Shown: piece after piece, positions 45,482-55,064 of the stretch
Layout of the letters: every line of letters begins with the position of its first letter
Position numbering within the stretch: the first letter of the stretch is position 1
Assembly: GCA_945952415.1 (NCBI GenBank)
Contig: CAMFIF010000008.1
Coordinates: 1-64,000 of the forward strand
Source: an uncultured Rhizobium sp.
Lineage (GTDB): Bacteria; Pseudomonadota; Alphaproteobacteria; Rhizobiales; Rhizobiaceae
Length of the DNA: 64,000 bases
Direction of reading: 5' to 3'
Program-made: the position numbers and the translations under genes
The notes under the pieces: model-generated
Told to the model about the DNA's origin: nothing
Database searches by the model: none
What the model saw: the letters and a program-made list of their open reading frames with translations, nothing else

Positions 45482-45895
45482 ATGTCCATGCAGCACTTCA
45501 CCCGCAAGGCCGTTTCGGCCAGTGTCGCCCTGATGGCAGCCGCCGCATTCCTTGCCGGCTGCACCACATCGAAACCCCGCACGGCGCCTTCCGCCTCGCG
45601 CGCGGCGCTGCCCGTCATGGAGCGCGTGGCACTGGGGGCCAATGCCTGCTGGTTCAAGTCGAAGGACCCGGCTTTTGCCGGCTACCGCCTCGCGCCGGAG
45701 CTGAACTCATTCTCGGGCCGGCCGCGCATTCTGCTGGTGAAGGCCCACAGCCCGGAATCCCGCCCCCTGCTCGTCGTGCAGGCTGAAGGCAATCCCGCCC
45801 GCCTCGATGCGTTCGGCCCCATGATGGGCGATGCCGTTTCCGGCCGCATCACCGCGGATGTGAATCGCTGGGCGCAGGGCGGCAAGGGCTGCTGA
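45482..45895 (+). CDS. Putative lipoprotein
   Basis: A 137-residue protein with a signal peptide and a lipobox LAGC at residues 24-27, so it should be lipidated at Cys27. The rest, including GANACWFKSKDPAFAGYRLAPELN and a final cysteine, has no family I can name. It follows purQ by 64 bp on the same strand. Membrane anchoring is clear; its role is not. Confidence 0.82.
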   Translation: MSMQHFTRKAVSASVALMAAAAFLAGCTTSKPRTAPSASRAALPVMERVALGANACWFKSKDPAFAGYRLAPELNSFSGRPRILLVKAHSPESRPLLVVQAEGNPARLDAFGPMMGDAVSGRITADVNRWAQGGKGC

Positions 45896-45902
45896 AGCAG
45901 CC

Positions 45903-46160
45903 TCACTCCACATAATAGGATTTTCGGTATTCCCGCCTGGCCTCCGCGCGGGTCAGACCGATATCGCGCAACTGATCGGCAGTCAGCCGGTTGAGCGCCC
46001 TCCGGCTGTTGCGGATCTCCCGCCAGCGGAGGAAAGCTCCTGTCCAACGCTCCAGAAGCTCGCCCAGCAGGGCTCGCAGAATCGCAGGAAGAGCGCGGCT
46101 ATTGCGATCTACATGCGATTTTGGAGTGACAATAGGGACATTTTCGAGTGATTTTACCAT
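45903..46160 (-). CDS. DUF1127-family small protein
   Basis: An 85-residue protein whose C-terminal 45 residues match DUF1127: WREIRNSRRALNRLTADQLRDIGLTRAEARRE. These small arginine-rich proteins occur in many copies in rhizobia; some bind RNA and affect phosphate and carbon use. The start ATG at 46160 gives a protein with a 40-residue N-terminal part; other starts are possible further upstream. Divergent from the MocR gene, with only 82 bp between them. Confidence 0.85.
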   Translation of the reverse strand: MVKSLENVPIVTPKSHVDRNSRALPAILRALLGELLERWTGAFLRWREIRNSRRALNRLTADQLRDIGLTRAEARREYRKSYYVE

Positions 46161-46215
46161 GGTTGCGCAAACTCCTGGGTGGATTTGATCGCAAAAGTGG
46201 ATACAATGCGGAAAA

Positions 46216-46249
46216 ATTGTCACCAACAGAGACATTGTCGCCATGACAA
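46216..46249 (+). promoter_or_regulatory. Candidate operator: repeated TTGTC half-sites at the MocR gene start
   Basis: TTGTC occurs at 46217-46221 and 46235-46239, 18 bp apart, and GACAA at 46245-46249 forms an inverted pair with the second (TTGTC-gccat-GACAA). A further GTGACAAT copy lies at 46126. MocR regulators typically bind repeated half-sites near their own gene. The link is inferred. Confidence 0.4.
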
Positions 46250-47664
46250 ATTGGTTGCCCGATCTCTCCCTCGGTACCGGTCCGCTTTATGTTCGCCTGG
46301 CCAACCAGATCGAGGCGGCGATCGATGACGGCAGCCTTCCGCCCGGCACCAAGCTGCCCCCACAAAGAAACATCGCCTTCGATCTCGGTCTCACCGTCGG
46401 CACGATCAGCCGGGCCTATGCCCTGGTGCATGAACGGGGTCTGGTGTCGGGAGAGGTCGGGCGTGGCACCTATGTGCTCGACCGCAGCCGCACCCAGCCG
46501 GGCAACGAGGCCGATCCGGTCGCCAATGCGCTTGCCGGCACCCGCGTGCAGAATGCCGAACCGGACAAGCTCCGCTTCGACAGCGCCTCCGCGCCGGATA
46601 TCGGCCAGGCGACGGTGATTGCCGATATCACGGCCGCCGTCATTCGCGCACACCCGTGGGAAATCGCCAGCTACACCCGCAATTTCCCCCAGTCCTGGTC
46701 AGAGGCTGGCGCCCGCTGGCTCGGGCGATCGGGGTTCACACCGCCAACGGAGGCGATGGTACCGACGGTCGGTGCCCATGCGGCGGTGGTGGCGATCCTG
46801 TCCGTAGTCACGGTTCCGGGCGACAAGGTGGCCTTCGAGCACCTCACCTATTCCCAGGTCAGCCGGGCGGCCGGGCTGACCGGCCGGCGCTGTGTGCTGG
46901 TGGAAAGCGATGATGACGGCATCATTCCCGAGGATTTCGAGCGGGTCTGCGCCCAGCAGCATCCGAAACTGCTTTTCCTGATGCCCAATGTGCAGAACCC
47001 AACGCTGACCATGCTGCCCGAAACGCGCCGGCGGGCCATTGCGGACATTGCCCGCAAATACGGTGTCTGGATCGTCGAGGACGATCTCTATGGCAGCCTG
47101 ATTTCCGACCCTCCCCCGCCGATCTCTGCCTTCGCGCCGGAACGCACCTTCCTGGTGAGCGGCCTGTCGAAATCGGTGGCAGCCGGCGTGCGGGGCGGCT
47201 GGGTTTCCTGCCCGCCGCTCTATGCGCCCCGGGTGCGTATCGCCCACAAGATGATGACGGGTGGCCTGCCCTTTCTTCTGGCGGAGGTCACCGCGCGCCT
47301 CGTTCTGTCAGGCGAGGCGGAGCGGCTGGTCGGCCTGACCGTCAGCGAGCTGACCGCCCGCGAGGCGTTGGCCCGACAGGCCTTTTCCGGCTCTGAGTTC
47401 CGCTCGCGCCCGGGTGTTCCCTTCCTCTGGATGAAGCTGCCGGAACCCTGGCTCTCGGGCACGTTCAAGAAGGCGGCGCAGGAGGACAATATCCTCATCG
47501 ACGACGAGGACGAGTTCAAGGCTGGCCGCTGCGGCAGCCCGCATCCGCATGTGAGAATCAGCTTCTCGACGCCGGCGAGTCGCGAGGCGGTCTATCGCGG
47601 TTTCACCCGCCTCTCCTGCCTTCTGGCGAGCGGCGGAACGGGTTACGAGCGGCTGGCGGGCTGA
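46243..47664 (+). CDS. MocR/GntR-type PLP-binding transcription regulator
   Basis: A 473-residue regulator: N-terminal GntR-type winged helix (LYVRLANQIEAAIDDGSLPPGTKLPPQR, then GTISRAYALVHERGLVSGEVGRGTYV) and a C-terminal class I aminotransferase-like domain. The PLP lysine motif is LVSGLSKSVAAGVRGG. In this group PLP sensing changes DNA binding at genes for vitamin B6 or amino acid metabolism. The target gene is unknown. ATG at 46243 overlaps the operator repeats. Confidence 0.92.
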   Translation: MTNWLPDLSLGTGPLYVRLANQIEAAIDDGSLPPGTKLPPQRNIAFDLGLTVGTISRAYALVHERGLVSGEVGRGTYVLDRSRTQPGNEADPVANALAGTRVQNAEPDKLRFDSASAPDIGQATVIADITAAVIRAHPWEIASYTRNFPQSWSEAGARWLGRSGFTPPTEAMVPTVGAHAAVVAILSVVTVPGDKVAFEHLTYSQVSRAAGLTGRRCVLVESDDDGIIPEDFERVCAQQHPKLLFLMPNVQNPTLTMLPETRRRAIADIARKYGVWIVEDDLYGSLISDPPPPISAFAPERTFLVSGLSKSVAAGVRGGWVSCPPLYAPRVRIAHKMMTGGLPFLLAEVTARLVLSGEAERLVGLTVSELTAREALARQAFSGSEFRSRPGVPFLWMKLPEPWLSGTFKKAAQEDNILIDDEDEFKAGRCGSPHPHVRISFSTPASREAVYRGFTRLSCLLASGGTGYERLAG

Positions 47665-47855
47665 TTCGTTTCAGCTTCGCCAATCAATACAGGCGCTTGG
47701 CGGCTGCAAGAACCGTCAGGCCTTTTAAAGGCGGCCCCGTGTAAATCCCTCATTAACCTGTCATTGTCTTCGGCTAATTTGTGGGGAAATCTGCAGCGGA
47801 AGCATCCATTGCTTCGTAGCGCAGCGATCCATTCTTCCAGCCGAGGAAAAACGCC

Positions 47856-48410
47856 TTGCCAAAACGCTCCGGCCTCAGCCTGATCTTTCTCCTGATCTCC
47901 ATGGGCCCCAGTCTGGCAGGGCCGCGGGAAGGCCATCCCTTTTTCGACGAATTGCGCTTCGGCGGCGTGAAGAGCTTCGAGCGTGAGGGCAATCGCGAGG
48001 ACGGCATCTTCGTGACCGGCATGGCGCTCTTCGATCCCTTCGGTCGCGATGCCGCCGAAGGCTGGCAGAGAACCGCCCTGCCCCGGGTCCATGTCGGCGC
48101 TGATCTTTCGACGGCGGGCGAGACGAACCAGCTCTATGCGGGCTTTACCTGGACGGTCGATGTTTCCGATCTCTTCTTCGTGGAAGCCGGCATCGGCGGC
48201 AGCCTCAATGATGGCAAGCTGGAAGAGGATGGAATGCCCGGCCCGAAGCTCGGCAGCGCCCTGCTCTTTCATGAATATGCGGCGCTCGGCCTCAATCTGG
48301 ACCGGAACTGGCGCGTGATCGCCAATATCGAGCATTCCTCCAATGCCAACCTTGCCGATCCCAATGACGGCCTCTCGCGCGCCGGCGTGCTCGTGGGCTA
48401 CAAGTTCTGA
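47856..48410 (+). CDS. PagL-like acyloxyacyl hydrolase family outer-membrane protein
   Basis: A 184-residue secreted beta-barrel protein. Residues 1-21 look like a signal peptide (LSLIFLLISMGPSLAG). The C-terminus has the family motif IEHSSNANLADPNDG and ends in aromatic YKF, as outer-membrane barrels do. PagL removes a 3-O acyl chain from lipid A. The catalytic His and Ser are in EHSSN, but the place of the expected Glu after PNDG seems to be Ser. Start is a TTG at 47856 with GAGGAAAAA upstream. Confidence 0.8.
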   Translation: MPKRSGLSLIFLLISMGPSLAGPREGHPFFDELRFGGVKSFEREGNREDGIFVTGMALFDPFGRDAAEGWQRTALPRVHVGADLSTAGETNQLYAGFTWTVDVSDLFFVEAGIGGSLNDGKLEEDGMPGPKLGSALLFHEYAALGLNLDRNWRVIANIEHSSNANLADPNDGLSRAGVLVGYKF

Positions 48411-48506
48411 GAAAGGTGCCGCAGAGGCGATTTTCCTGTCGCGCTTAGGGAAGGCTTGGGTTAAAGAGACGCGGAATTCACCTGCCTGTCTGAGGGGCCT
48501 TCCGCC

Positions 48507-50747
48507 ATGAGCGTTTCGAACACCCGCCCGATCACCCCGGACCTGATTGCCGCCCACGGCCTGAAGCCTGACGAGTATGAGCGTATCCTCTCGCTCATCG
48601 GCCGGGAGCCGACCTTCACCGAGCTCGGCATCTTCTCCGCCATGTGGAACGAGCATTGCTCCTACAAATCATCGAAAAAGTGGCTGCGCACGCTGCCCAC
48701 CAAGGGTCCGCGTGTGATCCAGGGCCCCGGCGAAAATGCCGGCGTGGTCGATATCGATGATGGCGATTGCGTCGTCTTCAAGATGGAAAGCCACAACCAC
48801 CCCTCCTACATCGAACCCTATCAGGGCGCGGCAACCGGCGTCGGCGGCATTCTGCGCGACGTCTTCACCATGGGCGCACGCCCCGTGGCCGCCATGAATG
48901 CACTCCGCTTCGGCGCGCCCGACCATCCGAAGACCCGTCATCTCGTTTCCGGCGTCGTGGCCGGTGTCGGCGGCTATGGCAATTCCTTCGGCGTGCCGAC
49001 CGTCGGCGGCGAAGTGGAGTTCGACGCCCGCTACAATGGCAATATCCTGGTGAATGCCTTTGCCGCCGGCCTCGCCAAGTCCGATGCAATCTTCTACTCC
49101 AAGGCGGAAGGCGTTGGCCTCCCCGTCGTTTATCTGGGCGCCAAGACCGGCCGCGATGGCGTCGGCGGCGCGACCATGGCTTCGGCGGAATTCGATGAAT
49201 CCATCGAGGAAAAGCGCCCGACGGTTCAGGTGGGCGACCCCTTTACCGAAAAGTGCCTGCTGGAAGCCTGCCTCGAGCTGATGGCAACCGGCGCCGTGAT
49301 CGCCATTCAGGATATGGGTGCCGCTGGCCTTACCTGCTCGGCGGTGGAAATGGGCGCCAAGGGCGACCTCGGCATCGAGCTCAATCTCGACCTCGTGCCG
49401 GTGCGCGAAGAGCGCATGACGGCCTATGAAATGATGCTCTCGGAAAGCCAGGAGCGCATGCTCATGGTTCTGCGCCCCGAGAAGGAAGAAGAAGCCAAGG
49501 CGATCTTCGTGAAGTGGGGCCTCGATTTCGCGATCGTCGGCAAGACCACGGACGATCTGCGGTTCCGCATCCTCCATCAGGGCGAGGAAGTGGCGAACCT
49601 GCCGATCAAGGAACTGGGCGACGAGGCCCCGGAATATGACCGTCCCTGGACGCCAGCCGCCCCGAAGGCGCCGCTGGCCACAGGCGACATTCCCCAGTCG
49701 GATGTAGCGGATGCGCTGCTGAAGCTCGTCGGCTCCGCCAACAATTCCTCCCGCCGCTGGGTCTACGAACAGTATGACACGCTGATCCAGGGCAACTCGC
49801 TGCAGTTGCCGGGCGGCGATGCGGGCGTCGTCCGCGTGGAAGGCCATGCGCACAAGGCGCTCGCCTTCTCCTCCGACGTCACGCCGCGCTATGTGGAAGC
49901 CGATCCCTATGAGGGCGGCAAGCAGGCCGTCGCAGAATGCTGGCGCAACCTGACGGCCACCGGCGCGCTGCCGCTCGCCGCAACCGACAACCTGAACTTC
50001 GGCAATCCGGAGCGTCCGGAAATCATGAGCCAGTTCGTCCATGCCATCAAGGGCATCGGCGAGGCCTGCCGCGAACTCGACTTTCCGATCGTATCGGGCA
50101 ATGTTTCGCTCTACAACGAAACCAATGGCCAGGCGATCCTGCCCACCCCCACCATCGGCGGCGTCGGCCTGATCAAGGACTGGTCGAAGATGGCCCGCAT
50201 CCGCTTTGCGGAACAGGGTCAGGCGATCCTCCTTGCCGGCGCGCCCGGCGAATGGGGTACCCATCTCGGCCAGTCGGTCTATCTGCGCGATATTCATGGC
50301 CGCACCGATGGCGCCGCCCCGCATGTGGACCTGAAGCATGAGAAGCGCGTCGGCGATTTCGTCCGCGGGCTGATCCTCGAAGGGCTGGCAACGGCGGTGC
50401 ATGATTGCTCGGCGGGCGGCATTGCCCTTGCCGTGGCGGAAATGGCCATGGCATCCGGCATCGGCGCCCACCTCAACCAGCCGGAAGGCAAGGATCCGAT
50501 CCCGGTCTTCTTCGGCGAGGATCAGGGCCGCTATGTCCTCACCGTCAAGGAAAGCAATCTCGACCGCGTCTTTGCGCGCGCCGAGGCTGAAAATGTCTTC
50601 TGCCCGTGGATCGGCCGTACCGGCGGCTCATGGGTCACGCTCGGACAAGCTCGCCCGGTTTCAATTGAACAATTGCGTTCGGCCCATGAATCGTGGTTCC
50701 CTGATTTCATGAGCGGTGGCGAATCCCTTCCGGCCGCCGCTGAATAA
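48507..50747 (+). CDS. purL: FGAM synthase large subunit PurL
   Basis: A 746-residue ATP-dependent synthase of the small PurL type that works with PurS and PurQ. Marks: [16 protein letters not shown] near residue 50, [43 protein letters not shown], and the nucleotide-site [15 protein letters not shown]. The start ATG at 48507 has GAGGGG upstream. It is about 3.1 kb from purQ, with four unrelated genes between. bolA follows after 24 bp and is probably co-transcribed. Confidence 0.97.
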   Translation: MSVSNTRPITPDLIAAHGLKPDEYERILSLIGREPTFTELGIFSAMWNEHCSYKSSKKWLRTLPTKGPRVIQGPGENAGVVDIDDGDCVVFKMESHNHPSYIEPYQGAATGVGGILRDVFTMGARPVAAMNALRFGAPDHPKTRHLVSGVVAGVGGYGNSFGVPTVGGEVEFDARYNGNILVNAFAAGLAKSDAIFYSKAEGVGLPVVYLGAKTGRDGVGGATMASAEFDESIEEKRPTVQVGDPFTEKCLLEACLELMATGAVIAIQDMGAAGLTCSAVEMGAKGDLGIELNLDLVPVREERMTAYEMMLSESQERMLMVLRPEKEEEAKAIFVKWGLDFAIVGKTTDDLRFRILHQGEEVANLPIKELGDEAPEYDRPWTPAAPKAPLATGDIPQSDVADALLKLVGSANNSSRRWVYEQYDTLIQGNSLQLPGGDAGVVRVEGHAHKALAFSSDVTPRYVEADPYEGGKQAVAECWRNLTATGALPLAATDNLNFGNPERPEIMSQFVHAIKGIGEACRELDFPIVSGNVSLYNETNGQAILPTPTIGGVGLIKDWSKMARIRFAEQGQAILLAGAPGEWGTHLGQSVYLRDIHGRTDGAAPHVDLKHEKRVGDFVRGLILEGLATAVHDCSAGGIALAVAEMAMASGIGAHLNQPEGKDPIPVFFGEDQGRYVLTVKESNLDRVFARAEAENVFCPWIGRTGGSWVTLGQARPVSIEQLRSAHESWFPDFMSGGESLPAAAE

Positions 50748-50771
50748 GCGACTGTCGAGGAGATAATACCC

Positions 50772-51005
50772 ATGCCCATGAACCCCGGCGACATTGAAGA
50801 CATGATCAAGGCTGGCATTCCCGGTGCGAAAGTGACCATCCGGGATCTTGCCGGCGATGGCGATCATTATGCGGCCGAGGTGGTGGCGGAAGCCTTCCGT
50901 GGCAAAACCCGCGTCCAGCAGCACCAGATGGTCTATCAGGCGCTGCAGGGCAATATGGGGGGCGTGCTGCATGCACTGGCGCTACAAACCAGCGCTCCCG
51001 AATGA
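50772..51005 (+). CDS. bolA: BolA-family protein
   Basis: A 77-residue BolA protein (IbaG-like group). The core AKVTIRDLAGDGDHYAAEVVAEAFRGKTRVQQHQMVYQALQG carries the conserved His for joint [2Fe-2S] binding with a monothiol glutaredoxin. A CGFS glutaredoxin gene lies 1.46 kb away, behind an opposite-strand hydrolase gene. ATG at 50772 with GAGGAGATAA upstream. Ends at an intrinsic terminator. Confidence 0.95.
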   Translation: MPMNPGDIEDMIKAGIPGAKVTIRDLAGDGDHYAAEVVAEAFRGKTRVQQHQMVYQALQGNMGGVLHALALQTSAPE

Positions 51006-51013
51006 GGAAAGAG

Positions 51014-51039
51014 AAAAGGGCGCCGCGAGCGCCCTTTTT
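51014..51039. terminator. Bidirectional terminator after bolA
   Basis: A stem AAAGGGCGC / GCGCCCTTT with a CGCGA loop and TTTTT on the plus strand; the minus strand copy is followed by TTTTCTC. It also closes the convergent hydrolase gene. Confidence 0.85.
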
Positions 51040-52235
51040 CATGCCGCCGTTTCAAGCCGTTCGAAACGGGCGAGATCGGGAAGCCGGTCGTCGGTAAAGC
51101 CCGTAAACTCCATTGCCTCGAAGGGGCCGGCGGTAAACAGCGTGAAATCGAAATTGCCGCGCCGGCTGGGGCCGAGCACATATTGGCGGTGAACCCGCAG
51201 GAAATCCCGCTTGATGCGCCGATAATGCTCCGCCGACAGCACATGCTTGAAGCGCAGGCGGATGAGATGCGGCTGGGCGACATCACGATGGCCACAGGCC
51301 GCCGGAACCTCCGCCTTGTAGAAATTGATGATGTCGGTCAGAGACTGCACGTCGATCCAGGTGATCGCCTCGCATTCGGCGATCAGCCGCACGCGCCGGC
51401 GCATCGGCCCGGCGCATTTCAGCAGCGCGCACTGGAGCGCGGCCCCCCCAAGAGTCGCAAAGATCACCTTCCGGCCGGCAAAGAAGCCGGGTTCGCGCTC
51501 GAGAATCTTGCCGACCACCTGCACCGCCAGATTGGACCCCATGGAATGGGAGGTGATGAGATATTCATCCGCCTCTTCCGCAAAGGCCGCCTTCAGCGCC
51601 TCCACATGGGTTTCGATCCAGCCGTTGAACAGCGCATCGTTCTCTCGCGCCACCTTCACCGCCATCTGCCAGTTGGCAAAGAGCGCCCGCGTGTGAAGCC
51701 GTTCCATGAGCGGCAGCAGGACCTGGCGGAAGAGGAGAAGGCCGATCGGTACGCTCCAGAGCAGATGGAGGGCGGAGAGACCGAGGAGAACGGGCAACAG
51801 CGCGACGGCCGTCATCAGCGCCAGGCAGGCCGCCATGTAGAGAAAGGGAAAGACGAAAAAGACCGAGAAGCGCCAGGCGGCCCGAATGAAGGACCAGAGC
51901 CCGCCTTCGACGAAGGCGGCCGCACCGAAGGCGCGGAAACCGCGCGCAATCTCCACCGCCGGCCCGCAACCCCGCAGCGAGCGGATCAGCGCGTTATGAT
52001 CGAAGAGATGGATGACGCTTTCGGTTCGCCAGCCCGCACCCTCGCCCGTCACCGTAAAGCGCCTGTCCTGAAGCGGAGACAGGTCGAAACGCGCGTCCCA
52101 GACCGCGGCCGTCTGCTGGGCCGAGCGCTGGTAACGGTTGAAGTGGTCCTCGGTCGAAAGCGGCTCGAAACCGGAAAAGTGAACAACCACTCGTTTCTTG
52201 ACGGGCAATCCCTGCCTCCTCGGTCTCAACAACAA
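51039..52235 (-). CDS. Membrane-anchored alpha/beta hydrolase-like protein
   Basis: A 398-residue protein of unknown role. The first third is soluble, then a hydrophobic segment of two or more helices (about residues 118-175, FFVFPFLYMAACLALMTAV), then a hydrolase-like part with a serine elbow ITSHSMGSNLAVQ (Ser-x-Ser-x-Gly). An acid and histidine are not identified with certainty. It lies between bolA and grxD on the opposite strand. A start at 52235 or a few codons later is possible. Confidence 0.8.
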   Translation of the reverse strand: MLLRPRRQGLPVKKRVVVHFSGFEPLSTEDHFNRYQRSAQQTAAVWDARFDLSPLQDRRFTVTGEGAGWRTESVIHLFDHNALIRSLRGCGPAVEIARGFRAFGAAAFVEGGLWSFIRAAWRFSVFFVFPFLYMAACLALMTAVALLPVLLGLSALHLLWSVPIGLLLFRQVLLPLMERLHTRALFANWQMAVKVARENDALFNGWIETHVEALKAAFAEEADEYLITSHSMGSNLAVQVVGKILEREPGFFAGRKVIFATLGGAALQCALLKCAGPMRRRVRLIAECEAITWIDVQSLTDIINFYKAEVPAACGHRDVAQPHLIRLRFKHVLSAEHYRRIKRDFLRVHRQYVLGPSRRGNFDFTLFTAGPFEAMEFTGFTDDRLPDLARFERLETAA

Positions 52236-52465
52236 CCATGCAAAATATCGGTATCGACAGCGCGGAATATCGCCTTATCCTTAGGGCGTCAAAGGGGCGC
52301 GACCAATCTGCACGCTCCGCATCCGCGATTTATGGTAGGCTTATCAACAGGATCTTGCACGGTGTTTTTACCGCAAGCGCTCTGGAATTTGCTCCGGGAC
52401 GTGATATCTACTCTGCACGACCACGAACCGGCGGGCCTTGAACCCGATTGCGAAAGGAAACGATC

Positions 52466-52801
52466 ATGAGCGGTATCCACGAATTCATCGACAACGAAGT
52501 GAAGAGCAACGACGTCGTTCTGTTCATGAAGGGCACCCCGCAGTTTCCGCAGTGCGGCTTCTCCGGCCAGGTCGTGCAGATTCTGGATTACCTCGGCGTT
52601 GGCTACAAGGGCGTGAACGTGCTGGCGGATCAGGAAATCCGCGAAGGCATCAAGGCCTATTCCAACTGGCCCACCATTCCGCAGCTCTACATCAAGGGCG
52701 AATTCATCGGTGGTTGCGATATTGTCAGGGAAATGTTCCAGGCTGGCGAGCTCCAGTCCCATTTCCAGAACCAGGGCATTGCCGTTCGCGGCGCAGCCTG
52801 A
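52466..52801 (+). CDS. grxD: Monothiol glutaredoxin (Grx4 type)
   Basis: A 111-residue CGFS glutaredoxin. The site is [17 protein letters not shown]; the glutathione-binding WPTIPQLYI and GGCDIVREM are present. With BolA it carries [2Fe-2S] clusters and takes part in iron sensing and cluster transfer. The ATG at 52466 has AAAGGAAACG upstream. It is probably expressed from its own promoter in the 230-bp divergent gap with the hydrolase gene. Confidence 0.97.
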   Translation: MSGIHEFIDNEVKSNDVVLFMKGTPQFPQCGFSGQVVQILDYLGVGYKGVNVLADQEIREGIKAYSNWPTIPQLYIKGEFIGGCDIVREMFQAGELQSHFQNQGIAVRGAA

Positions 52802-52808
52802 GACGCAA

Positions 52809-52827
52809 GCGGCTTCGGGCCGCCTTT
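52809..52827 (+). terminator. Weak terminator after grxD
   Basis: A short stem GCGGC / GCCGC with a TTCGG loop followed by CTTTGA, 8 bp after the grxD stop. It is weak and may let some transcription pass into the MFS gene. Confidence 0.4.
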
Positions 52828-52901
52828 GACGTGCTCGAGTCAAACGAAGGCGCTACCCTCCCGTGGCGCCTTATCGCTTTTTTACGGGATTTGATTGAAC
52901 C

Positions 52902-54149
52902 ATGTCCACCACTGCGAAAACAGCGGCCGACCGCCTCGGGCGGATGGGCCGGTACGAATTCATTGCCATAATGGCCGCGCTGATGGCGCTCAATGCGCTG
53001 GCAATCGATATCATGCTGCCCGGCCTGCAGCAGATCGGCGCGAGCCTCGGCGTCACCAATGAGAACCACCGGCAATATGTCATCACCGCCTATCTGATCG
53101 GCTTCGGCATCGCCCAGCTCGCCTATGGGCCGGTCTCGGACCGCTTCGGCCGGCGCGCGCCGCTTCTCGCGGGCATCGGCATCTATATCGCCGCCGGCCT
53201 TTGCATCGTCGCCGTTCCCTCCTTCGGCCTGATGCTGGCGCTGCGCTTCCTTCAGGGCCTCGGCTCCGCAGCCATGCGCGTCATCACCGTCTCCATCGTG
53301 CGCGACGTCTTCGGCGGCCGCCAGATGGCGGAAGTGATGTCGCTGATCATGATGGTCTTCATGATCGCACCGGTCATTGCGCCCGCCACCGGCCAGGCGG
53401 TCATGCTCTTCGGCAACTGGCACCTGATCTTCATCTTCATTTCCGTGGTGGCGCTGATCGTCGGCACCTGGACCTATCTGCGCCTGCCTGAAACGCTCGA
53501 TCCGCGGGATATCCGTTCGCTCAACCCGCGCACGGTGCTCGATGGCTTCCGCATCGTGCTGACCAACCGTATCGCGCTGTTCTATTCGCTGGGCAGCACC
53601 TTCATCTTCGGGGCACTCTTCGGCTTCATCAACTCCGCACAGCAGGTCTATGTAGGCGTTTACGGGCTGGGCCTCTGGTTCCCGGTGGCTTTCGCGGCAG
53701 TCGCGGCCTTCATGTCGCTGTCCTCCTTCCTGAATTCGCGCCTCGTGGGCCGGTTCGGCATGCGCCGGCTGTCGCATGGAGCACTGCTCGGCTTCCTCAC
53801 AGTCAACGCGCTCTGGCTGGTGACACAGCTGAGCTTCTCCGGGCCCATGCCATTCCCGCTCTTCATCGCCTTCTTCGGGCTGGCCATGTTCCAGTTCGGC
53901 TGGATCGGCTCGAACTTCAATTCGCTGGCCATGGAGCCGCTCGGCCATGTGGCGGGAACGGCCTCCTCCGTGCTCGGCTTCATGGGCACTATCGGCGGCG
54001 CGCTCATCGGCGCCGCCATCGGCCAGGCCTTCGACGGAACGGCCCTTCCGATGATAGCGGGTTTCTTCGGCGTTTCGCTGATGGGCCTGTTCTTCGTTCT
54101 GATTGCGGAAAAGGGCCGCCTCTTCCGCGCCCAGAACAAGCCGGTCTGA
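52902..54149 (+). CDS. MFS transporter, Bcr/CflA drug-efflux type
   Basis: A 415-residue inner-membrane exporter with twelve predicted helices. Family marks are MLPGLQQIGASLGV, the loop GPVSDRFGRRAPLLAGIGIYIA, and AMRVITVSIVRDVFGGRQMAEVMS, all typical of the Bcr/CflA group. Substrates of the group include bicyclomycin and chloramphenicol; none can be assigned here. It converges on ttcA with a shared hairpin terminator. Confidence 0.9.
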   Translation: MSTTAKTAADRLGRMGRYEFIAIMAALMALNALAIDIMLPGLQQIGASLGVTNENHRQYVITAYLIGFGIAQLAYGPVSDRFGRRAPLLAGIGIYIAAGLCIVAVPSFGLMLALRFLQGLGSAAMRVITVSIVRDVFGGRQMAEVMSLIMMVFMIAPVIAPATGQAVMLFGNWHLIFIFISVVALIVGTWTYLRLPETLDPRDIRSLNPRTVLDGFRIVLTNRIALFYSLGSTFIFGALFGFINSAQQVYVGVYGLGLWFPVAFAAVAAFMSLSSFLNSRLVGRFGMRRLSHGALLGFLTVNALWLVTQLSFSGPMPFPLFIAFFGLAMFQFGWIGSNFNSLAMEPLGHVAGTASSVLGFMGTIGGALIGAAIGQAFDGTALPMIAGFFGVSLMGLFFVLIAEKGRLFRAQNKPV

Positions 54150-54170
54150 CCGGAACGCGCTCCTACCGAC

Positions 54171-54201
54171 GGAAAGGCCGGCTCAATCGCCGGCCTTTTC
54201 C
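54171..54201. terminator. Bidirectional terminator between the MFS gene and ttcA
   Basis: A stem AAAGGCCGGC / GCCGGCCTTT with a TCAATC loop. The ttcA stop codon lies in the loop, so the hairpin overlaps the ttcA 3' end. Plus-strand tail is TTTTCCTTTT. Confidence 0.8.
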
Positions 54202-55064
54202 TTTTCCGCGGCTGCAAGACCGGCGAAATCGAAGAGCTTCGGATCGAGAAGATGCGATGCGTTGACATGCGACAGGGCCCGCAGCATCGTGTCCTTTCGA
54301 CCCGGCATCTTCCGCTCCATCTCGGCAATCATCGCCTTCATCGCATTGCGCTGCAGGCCGTCCTGCGAGCCGCAGAGATCGCAGGGGATGATCGGAAAGC
54401 GCATCGCTTCGGCAAAACGGGCGAGATCCTCCTCGGCGCAATAGGCAAGCGGCCGCAGCACCATCAGGTCCCCCTCGTCGTTCAGCAGCTTTGCCGGCAT
54501 GGAGGCGAGCCTTCCGCCATGGAAAAGGTTCATGAAGAAGGTTTCGAGAATATCCTCCCGATGATGGCCGAGCACCAGCGCATCGCAACCTTCCTCCCGC
54601 GCGATACGGTAGAGATTGCCGCGCCTGAGCCGCGAACAGAGCGAGCAATAGGTTGCGCCCTGCGGCACCTTCTCCTTCACCACGGAATAGGTGTCGCGAT
54701 ATTCGATCCGGTGGCGGACGCCCAGCGCATCGAGGTAATCGGGCAGCACGTGTTTCGGAAAGTTCGGCTGGCCCTGATCGAGATTGCAGGCGATGAGTTC
54801 GACCGGCAGCATGCCGCGCCACTGGAGATCGAGAAGGATGGCAAGCAGGCCATAACTGTCCTTGCCGCCCGAAAGACCGATCAGCCAGCGCTTCTGGTCC
54901 TTCAGCATGGTAAAATCGGAAAGCGCCTGCCGCACCTGCCGCAACAGGCGCTTGCGAAGCTTCTTGAAGGAGACGCTATCCGGTGCCTCGGCAAAAAGCC
55001 GGCCCGCCGGCCCATCCGCAGCCGCAACCTCGTCCAGGCCATCCTCGGGGAAAGAAAGGGTCAT
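54183..55064 (-). CDS. ttcA: tRNA 2-thiocytidine synthetase TtcA
   Basis: Adds sulfur to C32 of certain tRNAs using an Fe-S cluster. 293 residues. The PP-loop is [16 protein letters not shown], and the two Cys-x-x-Cys motifs are [11 protein letters not shown] and [15 protein letters not shown]. It is the last gene of a four-gene unit; its ATG overlaps the deacetylase stop by four bases (ATGA), so the two are coupled. Confidence 0.96.
   Translation of the reverse strand: MTLSFPEDGLDEVAAADGPAGRLFAEAPDSVSFKKLRKRLLRQVRQALSDFTMLKDQKRWLIGLSGGKDSYGLLAILLDLQWRGMLPVELIACNLDQGQPNFPKHVLPDYLDALGVRHRIEYRDTYSVVKEKVPQGATYCSLCSRLRRGNLYRIAREEGCDALVLGHHREDILETFFMNLFHGGRLASMPAKLLNDEGDLMVLRPLAYCAEEDLARFAEAMRFPIIPCDLCGSQDGLQRNAMKAMIAEMERKMPGRKDTMLRALSHVNASHLLDPKLFDFAGLAAAEKEKAGD

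Noticed and set aside
48669-50471. 600-codon minus-strand frame opposite purL
   Set aside because: Shadow of purL, no domain.
52238-52441. 67-codon plus-strand frame before grxD
   Set aside because: It overlaps the probable grxD promoter, has no ribosome site and no domain.
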